Source of the DNA: Caenorhabditis elegans
Taxonomy: Eukaryota; Nematoda; Chromadorea; Rhabditida; Rhabditidae
Assembly: GCF_000002985.6 (NCBI RefSeq)
Contig: NC_003283.11
Location: 5,456,001-5,520,000 of the forward strand
DNA: 64,000 nt
Reading direction: 5' to 3'
Positions 9,982 to 20,342 of the stretch are shown here, piece after piece. A program made the position numbers and the translations under genes. How positions within the stretch are numbered: the first letter of the stretch is position 1; every line of letters starts with the position of its first letter. The notes under the pieces are model-generated. The model was not told the origin of the DNA. It worked only from the letters and a program-made list of their open reading frames with translations, and did no database searches.

Positions 9982-12552
9982 CTAATAGGCTTCAATGGTA
10001 TCGATGATGTGACTCTTGGCATACTCGATTTGATTGGAAGAAAGATGCCTCCTTTGTGGACTTTGTTCGTCAGACTTGTAAGCATCAGGCATGTAATTTC
10101 GAATTGCTGTGAAAAAATAAAGGATAACTTAGAGAAATAAGAAAAATTGGAACTTACACCGGTGACGTCTGCAGTTTTGAAAACTTCATGGAACACGAGC
10201 TTAGTTACCGAAACGATGAAATCCGTAATATCTTCAAAAGATGCAACACAGAGAACACTTCCAGCTTGTCCTTTAAAATGCATATGAGTGTCGAGAAGAA
10301 TTATTGAATTTGTCGGGCGATCGTAGATAAAACACATGGCCCTTTCGAAAGCAAGCACTCCAATTGCCAATCTATCAAGTTTCGAAAGATACGGACTGTT
10401 CACAGCCATCGACATAGCTGTCACGAGATTGCTTATAAAGTCTCCAGAATAACATCGATAGTCAATTTCATGCATCTCGGGTCGTTGAACTTGAATAGCT
10501 TCTGGCACAGTGAACGTGTCTCGATGTGGTTTCTTCAAAAACTGGAAGACTGAACCACTTTCAACTGTCTCTTCAAGATGCTTCTTTTTTAGACTTCCAC
10601 TGAATCCTCGTCGTCGAGCTGCCATAGCCTTTTCGTGGGTCTCATTGCCATCAACAATTCCATTGATAAGAACATCAAGGACACCGAGTGGAAGATGTTG
10701 AGGTGTCAGAAGATGCGTGGGTGGAATACAGACGTTATTGCTGAAAGATGGATCTACTTTTGGAGCACATTTAAATTTCACAAACCTCAAGAAATCGTGA
10801 GCAATCTGGACAGTGATTATTGTGCACGCAGATGAGGGAGTCTTCCGGCCACCATATTTCGATTGAGAATAGTTCAGTGGAAGTACCCACACGTGGACAC
10901 GGTTCTGAAAATTATATTTGTTCATATTACGGTAGTGGGTCTCGAAACGAGCGAAACTGTTCAGCTACCGTACCCGACAATGTTTCTCAATTTTTTCCCG
11001 TATTTTTTGAGGTTTTACATGTTTTTTTGGTTTTTTTCTCCAAAAACATTGACCTTAGTGCTATACAGGGTGGGCCAAAAGTATGGTAACACATGGAGCG
11101 CTCTTTTACATGAGCTTTTTGGTGCGACTGCCACGTCATACGTACATTCTTCTATCGAATGCTGATAGCTGAATAAATTTCCTTCAATTTGACCCAAAAT
11201 TTGTAATGTTCCCAATAAGGTGCGATTTTAATCACCTCGGCAATTTGGCGAACCCTTTCGAAAAAACGGCGTTTTGGCACGCGGCACTTCCCACGCAAAC
11301 GCACCTCCCATGCACGCCAATAATTTTCAGATGTTTAATTTTTATGTTAAATTGAAAGTTAAAGAAGTGAAGAAGCGTTTTTGATTGTTTTTGTAGCATA
11401 TAAAAATTTTCTGTGTCGACACTGGCGCCTAGAAAAAACCTTTGAATATTTCATGAATTCAACTTTGCGAAATTTACTCAGTTTTTTTGGTTTCACAAGG
11501 CGTAATGACCCACAAAATCATCCGAGTTCAATTTTTCTCAAAAATTGTGAACAGTCAGGTCAAAACGTGCCAATAAGTACTAAAATGAATTTTTCTTCAT
11601 ACTGCTGCCTCCGCTCACATCCATCTTTCTGACGACTGAGTCATTCAAGACTTAAACTACTGCCACAGTCCATGACAGAAATACCACGACAGTAATTTTT
11701 TGGATTTTTGTTTTTAAAGAATTTCCAGACCAAGAGCATTCTTTGAACTATAAAAACTTGTAAGATACTTGATGGATTCCTCGAGAAAAATGTAGAAATC
11801 CTGCAGAATGCCGACTTGCGTGCCATAAAGATCGTGATCTCAAAAGTTCTGAAGGCCTGCAGCAATGTGGATGGGGATATTTTGAAAATCCAAAACGTTA
11901 ATCTGGTCAGTATTTTATGGAGAACAAAACTTGTACAAATTGATGTAATAACTCTCTCCACACGTGAAGTTATAGAGCTGCAAACGTGTTACCATACTTT
12001 TGGCCCACCCTGTAAATTGAGAAAAACTCTAAAAAAAATCGACGGAAAATTATTGCGAAACACTTGTGGGTACGGTAGCTGCAAAAGTTCAATCGTGCCA
12101 AGGCCAGGTACAGTATTTCCGCGTCAAAAATAACCGAAAATATATCTCCATTTTTCCCGTATTTCTGTTTCTTCTCTCAAAAACTTTCAGTTTCGGCGCT
12201 CTCAATTGTGATAAACTGAGCGAAATAATTGCAAAACACTTGGGGTATATGGTAGCTACCAAGTTTCGATCGTTTCGAGACCAGTTACCGTATTTTTGCG
12301 TCAAAGTTCGCAATACTCGGTGTTAACGTAACATGTTGTGGTGTTTTACAAGATTCATATAGAATTTATACCTCAAAAACTGTCGATCGAAAATTCGAAT
12401 TAGCCATTTTATTCCAATTATCTGCAGATTCCTCATTCTGTGTTATGTTAGTAGTCCCGCGTCGAGATCTGAAATGTCTACCTGAGAAATATTAATTCTA
12501 AAACCTTGTATTACCTCCGTGTTGTACTCATTCCTGGTCTCGAGACGCACAT
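9982..12552 (-). CDS. Conserved unknown protein with papain-like (Cys / D-x-H) motifs
   Basis: Exons 12515-12552, 12372-12468, 10160-10904 and 9982-10106 join in frame to 334 residues. A disordered N-terminus (MCVSRPGMST...) precedes VHVWVLPLNYSQSKYGG. A small-residue/cysteine helix start follows (TPSSACTIITVQIAHDFLR, about residues 65-85), then GVLDVLINGIVDGNETH, and late in the protein SIILLDTHMHFKGQAGSVLC with FEDITDFI. The order Cys helix, LD.vL..G segment and hydrophobic-D-x-H-(x)n-G resembles clan CA cysteine peptidases such as the UFSP/ATG4 and deubiquitinase-like groups. The activity is inferred, not shown. The third intron reads open, so a longer reading frame exists, but the chosen frame (exon 4 ending near DTIEAY) has better worm codon use. 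The 1.47-kb second intron holds a mariner-like element inside a palindromic repeat. Confidence 0.7.
10927..12330. repeat. Palindromic repeat split by a mariner-like element
   Basis: The stretch around 10930-11062 is matched, inverted, by 12015-12125 (shared words CAGCTACCGTACCC, ATGTTTC.CAAT, TTTTCCCG). A third related arm lies at about 12160-12330. Between the first two arms sits the mariner-like element. The arms carry the GGTCTCGA / GTACCGTA words seen in other palindromic repeats of this window (50.2, 57.4 and 63.2 kb). All of it lies in intron 2 of the 9982-12552 gene. Confidence 0.65.
11066..12012 (+). mobile_element. Mariner/Tc1-like DNA transposon, internally deleted
   Basis: Terminal inverted repeats begin CAGGGTGGGCCAAAAGTATG and are perfect over at least 28 bp at both ends, followed by GTAACAC. 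The element is flanked by TA, the target of Tc1/mariner elements. It is 947 bp, shorter than an intact mariner (about 1.3 kb). Only scraps of coding remain. A plus-strand piece near 11816-11990 with KVLKACSNVDGDILK resembles the C-terminus of Tc1/mariner transposases. No full catalytic triad frame is present, so it is non-autonomous. A 5'-truncated copy lies at 24061-24680. Confidence 0.85.
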
Positions 12553-12836
12553 TGTGTGTTAGTTGGTTAGTTGGATGCACCGATTGCTAGTAGAGTTAAT
12601 AAAAATAATGAATTCAAAATTGCTTCTCAGATTTTGAATTCTTATCTTTCTTCCGAATCTACACTTTATTAATAGAATAATACAGTTCACGTAAAATTAA
12701 ATCCCATGCTGATTTTTTAAGCATTCATTATAAATAAATTATATGTATTAATAAAACACGTTAGGAATAGACTATCGATAATACAAGAATTAAATTATAA
12801 ACACTATATGATGATGATAAAACGAAAAAAAAACAT

Positions 12837-14943
12837 TTAATCAATAGTCAGCTCCAGTGCAACTTCTGGGAGCTCATCCTCTTGAAACAACTCGATTTTG
12901 CATGATTTGAAATCCTCATTATCTGTTGAATACGCCACAGAAATAAGACTGCCGGCATCTTCTTCATCATCTTCAGATGAACTTGATTCCAAATCACTGT
13001 ACATACAGCTATCTTCATCATCATATTCATTAACTTCTATAGCATCCAACAACTCGGCGATGATATCCCGACAGACGGCCTCATCTCGTTCACCCTGAAA
13101 TTATTATTAATTAAGAATTTTCGTGTAAATTTCAAACAAACCATTCTGGAGTTAGACAACGCTTTTTCTGCGTCGTTCAGCTCAGATGGATTATCCGAAG
13201 TCGATTGAAATTTCGAAGATGCAGTTGTAAATTGTCGCTTCCATTGCAGTTTTCTTTGCTTACGCTCAAGCCTTTTTTGTTCCCTTGAAAGTTTCTTTGC
13301 TTCATGCCTAATCACTTTTTCGCCGTATTCACTCTTCTCGATCTCGCTCTGAAAATTGTAATTTGTAATTAGAAAAATCGAGTTTCTCATACAAATGCTC
13401 CATCTTTTAGCTCAGCCCGTTGTTTCGCTTGACGAAGATCGTTGATCGATGGATATTCACGGATGGTGACTTCTGATCCATATTCATTAACTTCAACATT
13501 ATCAGGATTAATAATGAAAAGTCTCCAGGTTGCACGAGAATCATATCCAGACATTCTATTTGTTGATTGAAACTGTCGTGCTGGTGCACGAAGTGATGGA
13601 ACTCCACAGAACTTTTGCAGCAAAACGTGATTGTCGATTCTCCATATTTCGTTGTTTCGATCGAAGGAATCCACATCTTTCAGTCTAATCACAAACATAT
13701 CTTTCTGAAACAACGTGCCATTGAATGGAACGTTATACAACCTTTTGCAAACCGAAAAATTCGAAAATTTTCTGTTCGACTGTCCGGAAATCTTCTCTTT
13801 TTTCCTGAAAACTTTGAATCTGTAATTGAATTTCATTAGGCCCGAAACCTACTTTTTGACAACCGTGGTTTTTGTCTTTTCAGCCAGCTTTTCAGCTTTT
13901 AATTTAGCTTTTTGTGCATCTCGTTCAGCTTTAAATCTTGCAGCAGCTTCCATTTTCAATTGTTTCCTAAGTCCCGCACAAACTCGTGGTTCTTCTGGAG
14001 TAGTTGGCTGTGGAGCTGGCATAGGTGGTTGTGAACTTTGAGACGAATTCGACGGTATTGGAATGACTGGTACTGGATGCGAAACAACCATCAATCCAGG
14101 ATTGAATGTCGCAGCCATCGCGGCCATTTGAGGATGCATTGGTACTATGACATGTGGGTACATCTGAAATAAAGTTTTTGATTTTAAGTGATACATAAAT
14201 TGGTACAAATACCCCAGCGTTCGGATTGATCATGGTCACTGGAAGCTGCATTGTTGCCAATGATTTCTGTTTCAAGGCCAACAATCCTGGAGGACAATAT
14301 GGCATTGGTCTCTGATGAATCATCGGGTGGCCTGGAACCGCATAAATCGCCGGAATTTGCAATGGGGCATGGTGATACACATTTTGGCGCTTCTGAAAAA
14401 TTAAATCAAAACCAATTATTCTGAATGTGAATGCTTACCACTGGACCGGGAGGAGAGAATGTTGGCATGTGTGATTGACTTGGCATTGTAGAGATCTCCC
14501 TTGGATCAACACCTGGAAGTCCTAAAACATGAGAACCCGGCGGAATCGTGAGAATTCGAGAAGCGACTGATGGTGAATTCGAAGGTTTCGAAGCATCCGA
14601 AGAAACGGGAGCGATAGGTGCAGGCCGGGCAATTATTTCAGCTTCCTTTCCAGATAAATCCACGAAAACATCAGATTCTCTTGAAGATTTCTCTGCAAAT
14701 GGATCCAATTAAAAGCTGGATTTAAAATTAAACTATATTAACTAACCGACGACATTGCATGCTGGTTTATTGTCATTGTAGAACTCACAGATTTCACTGA
14801 CTTTTATATCGTTCGTGTTCGCTGTCTGAAAAGTATTTTTATAGCTTCTTTCGTTTATTACGATGACTTACACTGCCGGCAATATTTAAGAGCCCTGATG
14901 GAATATATTTATCATCGTCACTTTCACTTCGCGACGGAAGCAT
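12837..14943 (-). CDS. Proline-rich/acidic protein, unknown function
   Basis: Eight exons (14872-14943, 14747-14825, 14439-14692, 14213-14392, 13853-14163, 13393-13804, 13142-13348, 12837-13094) close in frame to 590 residues. Order: a short acidic start (MLPSRSESDDDKYIPSG), a Pro/Met/His-rich low-complexity half, a basic KAERDAQKAKLKAEKLAEK helix, a more globular module of about 110 residues with FVIRLKDVDSF, NEIWRIDNHVLLQKF and ATWRLFIINPDNVEVNEYG, a second charged helix (KKLSREQKRLERKQRKLQW) and a Glu/Asp/Ser-rich tail. A short V/I-E-V-N-E-Y motif recurs (NVEVNEYGSE, AIEVNEYDDE). The composition suggests a nuclear or RNP-associated adaptor, but I do not recognise it and no enzyme motif is visible. 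Confidence 0.78.
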
Positions 14944-15202
14944 CGTCGATTTTGCAGAGTTTTGCTCTGAGAACTGGAAGGATTTTGAGAAATCACTGCA
15001 ACACGTGGCGCCACGCGAGGATTACGGTATGCGATGTTGGTCCGCAAACACCGCCACGTCAAAATGCACGAAAAGCCTGGCGAGTTTTTAAATTGAATTA
15101 TTGAAATTTACCTAAAATTTGGTGAAATGCTCGCATTTTTTCTTTGAGTAGATATTTATATTTTTCATTTTTCATCAACCAGGCCTCTGAGCCTCATTCT
15201 TT

Positions 15203-15514
15203 ATGGTGCGTCCATAGTCTGCGGAAAACGGGAATTTCCCGCGTGCGGAAGCGTCCATAGTCTGCGGAAAAACCGGAGTTCCTCGCTTTTTTTTCCTCAA
15301 AATTCAAAAAAGTAGGCGTGGCCAACCAATCAGCTGTTGTTTCTTGTTTTCCCATTGCTCAGCTTAAAATTTTACAGCCTCTAATCGGTTGAACACGCCC
15401 ACTATTTTGAAATTGACCAATAACAAAGCGAGAAACTCCTTGTTTTTTTCCGCAGACTATGGACGCTTCCGCACGCGGGAATTTCCCGTTTTCCGCAGAC
15501 TATGGACGCACCAT
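15203..15514. mobile_element. Palindromic MITE-like element
   Basis: Two arms of about 68 bp (15203-15272 and 15446-15514) are nearly perfect inverted copies, starting ATGGTGCGTCCATAGTCTGC. Each arm itself contains the word GCGTCCATAGTCTGCGGAAAA twice. A spacer of about 170 bp has no ORF. The target duplication is not resolved. The element lies between two genes. Confidence 0.88.
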
Positions 15515-15778
15515 TATTGTTTTTCCAATTGTTTTTTTTTTTGGAAAATGACTCAGACAGGTCAAAATGGCTTTTATTATCAGGGTTTTTGGTTGTTTAC
15601 ATGCCGCAACGTTCTCCTTCTCTCTCCGTCTCATATGTTTTGAATTGCCCAATTGCGAATTTTTCTGATATGTAAAGAAATATTTATGTAAATTTTTATT
15701 TCCTTGTTCCCCAATCAGCACTTTATCCACAAATTTATGTTCTTCCATTTTTTATTTTTCTCCTGACATGATCGAGAA

Positions 15779-17140
15779 ATGCTATTTTTCATATGTCTTA
15801 TCCCTGGAGTAACAAAAACGGTGAAGCGGCGAGTTCAACAGATGTCAATTCAAGTGATTCGAGAAGGACGAGGACTTGTTGTCGAGGCACCAACGGGTAT
15901 TGGTAAAACATACGCATTTTTGATCCCGGCGATTGAAGCCGCATTGGAAAATCGTCAATCAAATTGCTTCGAGTCCACGAAACCGTCACCTTCGATTTTG
16001 ATTATGGCAAGCACATCGGCTTTGGTGGATCAGCTTTTCAATCGCTGTGAACTCATTCTTGGATTACAGTGCATGGACAATGTTGAGCCAATCCGTGATA
16101 TCAAGATTGATAAACTTGTCGCTAACCATCCTTTCACTAAAGGTAATTATTTTGCAGGAGTTTACCGGCCCCCATGTGCCGTACAAGGATTTCAGTTTGC
16201 TAATGAAATGCTTAATTTTAATAATTTTCAGGCCAATGCGACATTGCATTCTGCACAATCGGCAAACTGAAAGCGACGATTGAATGTGGCGACGTATGCC
16301 TTGATAATTTGAAAACGATTATTCTGGACGAAGCTGATAAAATGATCGACAATTGTGCTTTCGTTCCCGACATCAATTGGATCCTGGATCAACTGAAGGA
16401 AGAAAACCTGGAAAATCTACAGTCGTGCTTCTTCTCGGCAACCTATAATAAAAATGCGAATGGCACAATTGCATTGACTGTACTTCAAATGAGAATGTTG
16501 GGAGAAGACGATCCGTGGTCAGTCATTATTTGCCCAAGAATGTCAGGATACATCACACAGCGAGTTGTAAGAGTGGGAAGAGGAAGGCCAAATGATATTC
16601 GTTCACATCCCTGGGTTATCAAAATGGGATCATTCGCAAATTGATCGACGATGATCTGAAGGAGACTGGTTGCAGTAAAGATGGACCTTATAATGAGACG
16701 ATTGCCATTTTTTGTGAGACTGTCCAAAGAGTTACTCAGGTTTGTGTAATTAAATTTAGATTTAAAATTTTAATTCTGTAATTTCAGGTAACCATGACTC
16801 TCCGTCAATTGGGATACAATTTCAAGCCCGTGTGCAGCATGATCACGAAAAATCAGCAGCTCGTCACTGTTAATGATTTGGAATTCCGAAAAATTCACGG
16901 AGTCGTCTGCACCAACATCCTGGCAAGAGGAATTGACGTTTCATCTGTGAAGCATGTGAGTTGAATATAACAAAGCTTAATTTTTTATATAATTTGTTTT
17001 CAGACAATCATCATGGAAATGTCGGCAGACTTTGACACCTACAAGCACAGGATTGGTAGAGTTTCAATTTCAGGGTTTTTATTTGGGTTTAATATAGGAT
17101 CTCGTCCCTCATGTGCGGAACATGAGAAGACGTCGGAGTG
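15779..17140 (+). pseudogene. DEAD-box RNA helicase, frameshifted and truncated
   Basis: Helicase motifs appear in order: APTGIGKT (motif I), ASTSALVDQL (Ia), CTIGKL (Ib), ILDEADKM (II), FFSAT (III), then in the C-terminal domain CTNILARGIDV (V) and TYKHRIG (VI, cut short). Exon 1 (15779-16142) joins exon 2 (16232 on) through a clean 89-nt intron. Around 16620-16645 the frame breaks (WVIKMGSFAN then stop), while the next frame continues as GIIRKLIDDDLKE; no splice pair repairs this. After HRIG the frame soon stops, losing the usual RTGR and tail. The N-terminal Q-motif region is also short. It is closest in style to Vasa/DDX3-type helicases. I call it a decayed copy; a sequencing error or unusual splice is the alternative. 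Confidence 0.62.
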
Positions 17141-17262
17141 TTGATGGAAGCCGTACTAGGAACGTCTCCATGCAGCAACCACGTACCCGCCGGAGGGGAG
17201 GTGTCGAGTCTAGGTCGGTAGGCAAGACAGGCTCCCAATGGCAAAAACACTCCGATGGCTGA
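17122..17262 (+). CDS. Short arginine-rich ORF (46 aa), doubtful
   Basis: An ORF starting MRRRRSVDGSRTRNVS, then QQPRTRRRGG, ending QWQKHSDG and stop. It is GC-richer than its surroundings and overlaps the helicase remnant in another frame. About a quarter of residues are arginine. It follows an ATATAG that could act as an acceptor. It may be a fragment of a repeat or of a nucleic-acid-binding tail; I cannot name it. Confidence 0.25.
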   Translation: MRRRRSVDGSRTRNVSMQQPRTRRRGGVESRSVGKTGSQWQKHSDG

Positions 17263-18002
17263 TGACGATACTCCATGTAGATCGGTCAGATGCGCAGAGG
17301 AAAAAACGGTTACACGGTTTCAATTATGATGCTCATCAAAATTTCAAGTATCAACAAATTTCTTTTGTTTAATAATATTAGTTGCAATAATTTGTGCAAT
17401 TAAATATTTCAAAATTAAATTTCAAATCACATTTCGCTACAAAAATTCAATCAAAAGCCTTCACAAAAGAAGCATTTCGAGAATCAAAAATTCAAAGTCT
17501 CCACAAAAAGAGCAATTTTAAAATGGTTTATCAGTTTCAATTTAACAATAACTCGTAGTATCATAAATCTAAAATAGTATTATTCCAGTTATTCGTTACC
17601 TGTAATCCATCTCGTAGCTCCAATTAGAACATTTTCTAAGAAATTTCGTTGACTCAGTAGTATTTACAGTAGTTTTAACAGCCAGGCTCGTATATAATTC
17701 CCAAATTAAGCATTTCTCCACCACAATATTCCAATCAATTGTAAAATTCAAGTGTACCTCCGAGTAGTTAACTTCCCAAATCATTTAAATGTTAAAATAT
17801 CCAACAGTATTGTACTAGTTAATTTAACAAAGATCAATTAAACTAAAAGAAGCAATAACTGCTCAAACAAATTTATTCCATTTCTCCATTCGCTCAGCCG
17901 CCAACGTCGAAGCCGAAAAGACCAATTTGGAAACTCACTCATTCTTACGTTAAATTTCCAGAAATTGGCGACGGGTTAAAAAAAATTTCTTCGAGAAGAA
18001 AT
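17263..18002. other. Spacer before the gag ORF
   Basis: AT-rich with no ORF of note. The last 120 bp (from 17880) are richer in GC and contain AAATTGGCGACGGG just upstream of the gag start, which could be a degenerate primer-binding site of the retroelement. I could not find a matching long terminal repeat downstream. Confidence 0.4.
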
Positions 18003-19772
18003 ATGGCTAATAAGGAAATCAACACTTGGAAGTCCAAAGCCAAGAAAGCCATTCTGGCATGGAACGATGTCGTGAAAGAGGCCAAGGAGTGCGCCGATTA
18101 CGGCAGAAAGTTGGAGAATTTCTTGATGGAGTGGGAAGAAATCGAGCAAGATGCCAAGAAGTTGTTCGAGCTACCAAGAGGAATGAATCCATTGGATGAG
18201 GAGACGAAACTGTACATCACCAAAAACATCGAACACCACATGGTGATGTACAAAGGAAAGGAGAAGCTGGAGGAGCTGCGTCAGACAAAAATCCAATTGG
18301 AGCACAAGGTAGAGACGTGGGAGAATATGGACATGGACACTAGTGGCAACGATGGTTCGATTCTTCAAATTCAAGACACTCCGATGCCACCAACCGCGAG
18401 ATTGAACCTGCAAAATTCGCCTGAAGATAAGACAGAGAATATGGATCAGGAGACTATGCTCATCAACACGGAGCCACAAAAAACTTCGGATTCCACACCG
18501 ACAGCATCTTATCTGAGACAATGGCAGCAGGATATCGAGAGAAAAGTTGGAAGGATTGAGATAGTGGCGGAAAAGCAATATAGAATGCAGAAGAAACTGG
18601 ACGGGTTGGAGCAGAAGCTGGACAAGAATGCGGAGAAAAGTGACGTCAACCAGGCAAAATTGGAATCGCTACTGGAGCAAGTGATGCAGCAGATTACCAA
18701 AAACAACCAATCTTCATCGACGGCAGAGCAGGAAAATAATAAATTGACCAGCAGAAAGCCTGGCAGAAACGCAGGGACGATGGGAAGAGCTTCAGCGGAG
18801 CAAGGCGATGATGGCTATTTCGGAGAAGATCCAGTTTTGGCAAATCAAGACAGATTGTTCGGTGACGACACGAAATGGGATGACGATGGTCTACCAGAGC
18901 ATCTAATTCATTGGGATGGATACGAGACGAATGAGCAAACAAAGGAAGCGTTATGGGACACTGCGGAGTGTCAAAGAGTGATCAACGAGACGGTCAAAAG
19001 TATGGAACCTTTCGATGGATCGCCGGAGAAATACATGAACTTCATTGGTGTTTTCGAAAGTCAGATCCATAACAATCCGAGATTCTCACTACTACAAAAG
19101 CAGATGGCCATCACTCAACTTCTTGTCGGAAAAGCAAAACAATACAGTATCACTAATGGTCATTCGAAGGAAAACTACTATCTGATCAGAACAAATCTCC
19201 ACACTACCTTCAACTGCGGTCGTTTCCAGAAAGACTACCTCACGAGAAAAGTGAGAATGATGACATTCAAACCAAATTCGACTATTGAGGAGGTTGAAGA
19301 GTCGCTGGCGACATACGCGGGAGATGTCAGACGGTTGAAAGGACTTGGATTATACGTTGACGATTACAAATACCTGCAAGAATTCACTGATGCACTGCCA
19401 AAGAAGATCAGAAAGAGAGTGGAAGCGTATAATATGTCAGGAAACAGGACTTTCGAATTGTTGATTACGTGTACTCAAGCGGTAATTGCACAGCTAAAAG
19501 CTCAAGAAAATCGTGAAGAAATGGAAGAAAAAGTCGTGGAGAAATCGGTGAAGCCAGCTCGAGTAAAGAATGTGTCGGCAATGAGAAGCTACAACAACGA
19601 AAACGACATGGTGCAACGACCGGATGATTCAAAGGATTCGGACCCCTCTGGGTGGCAGACAGAGCGGAAAAATCGATATTTTCGGAGCCAGAGGCAGCTG
19701 ACGAGCAATTCGGATGTAGAAATGGTGCAGGAGCGGATTTGGATTTGGTCTATAATGGGAGCAACGATTTAG
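18003..19772 (+). CDS. BEL/Pao Gag-like protein (DUF1759-type)
   Basis: 589 residues. The N-terminal third is charged and helical (KSKAKKAILAWNDVVKEAKE; EIEQDAKKLFELPRG). The middle has coiled-coil segments (LRQWQQDIERKVGRIEI, KKLDGLEQKLDKNAEKSD). The conserved capsid-like module begins near residue 335 with MEPFDGSPEKYMNFIGVFES and continues through LLQKQMAITQLLVGKAKQY, NYYLIRTNLHTTFNCGR and LQEFTDALPKKI, the layout of DUF1759 Gag regions in Pao elements. No CCHC zinc knuckle is seen before the stop. A different frame just after the stop reads GGTVGLEVLAEIGANFQDRS, so the C-terminus may have been cut by a frameshift. It is intact enough to be expressed, but with pol gone it cannot move by itself. 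Confidence 0.8.
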   Translation: MANKEINTWKSKAKKAILAWNDVVKEAKECADYGRKLENFLMEWEEIEQDAKKLFELPRGMNPLDEETKLYITKNIEHHMVMYKGKEKLEELRQTKIQLEHKVETWENMDMDTSGNDGSILQIQDTPMPPTARLNLQNSPEDKTENMDQETMLINTEPQKTSDSTPTASYLRQWQQDIERKVGRIEIVAEKQYRMQKKLDGLEQKLDKNAEKSDVNQAKLESLLEQVMQQITKNNQSSSTAEQENNKLTSRKPGRNAGTMGRASAEQGDDGYFGEDPVLANQDRLFGDDTKWDDDGLPEHLIHWDGYETNEQTKEALWDTAECQRVINETVKSMEPFDGSPEKYMNFIGVFESQIHNNPRFSLLQKQMAITQLLVGKAKQYSITNGHSKENYYLIRTNLHTTFNCGRFQKDYLTRKVRMMTFKPNSTIEEVEESLATYAGDVRRLKGLGLYVDDYKYLQEFTDALPKKIRKRVEAYNMSGNRTFELLITCTQAVIAQLKAQENREEMEEKVVEKSVKPARVKNVSAMRSYNNENDMVQRPDDSKDSDPSGWQTERKNRYFRSQRQLTSNSDVEMVQERIWIWSIMGATI

Positions 19773-20212
19773 CGAAGGAGGAACGGTAGGACTGGAGGTC
19801 CTCGCCGAGATCGGAGCCAACTTCCAGGATAGGAGCCCAATCTACAGTCTGCGAAGTCTGAGCAGCAAAAGCGGAGCTGAGTTTAGAGGAATTAGATGAC
19901 CGGGGTAAAACTGGTCAAAGGAATCCCCCTAAAGCTGAGTGTAGCGAGCTCAGGTGGCAAACGGGTTACGTTTTCAAGTTTCAATATCGCTCGGGGGGTG
20001 TACGTCAGGAGCTTATAAGTGGCAGCAAGGACTGGCACACTCCACGTACAAAAATGTTCCAAAATTGGAACAAATGTCCACTAGGGTTTATAAATTCAAT
20101 TTAAGAGGGGTAAAATTTACATTTGAGGGGGTAATGGAGGCCGAACCACCACCAAAATACTTTTTTCACCTCTAAATCTCCTCATCTCTACACTCTCTCA
20201 CCCACTCTCTCT

Positions 20213-20220
20213 TATAAAAA
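20213..20220 (+). promoter_or_regulatory. TATA-like box before the coiled-coil ORF
   Basis: TATAAAAA lies about 125 bp upstream of the ATG at 20343, preceded by a CT-rich stretch and followed by CT/CG-rich leader sequence with several CTCTC words. A clear TATA box is unusual for the trans-spliced genes around it and fits an LTR or retroelement promoter. Confidence 0.45.
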
Positions 20221-20342
20221 TTTGTTAAACTCTCTTATCCATATTTCACTAACTTACCGCTCTCGTGTCGTTGCTCTCTCGTACATCGTTATTATTCGTG
20301 TTCGTCTCGTTATTTGTCTAATCTAAATATTTTAAGGTAATT

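Noticed and set aside
18171-18942. Long antisense frames opposite the Gag ORF
   Set aside because: Shadows of the coding strand; Cys/Leu/Ser-rich readings with no domain.
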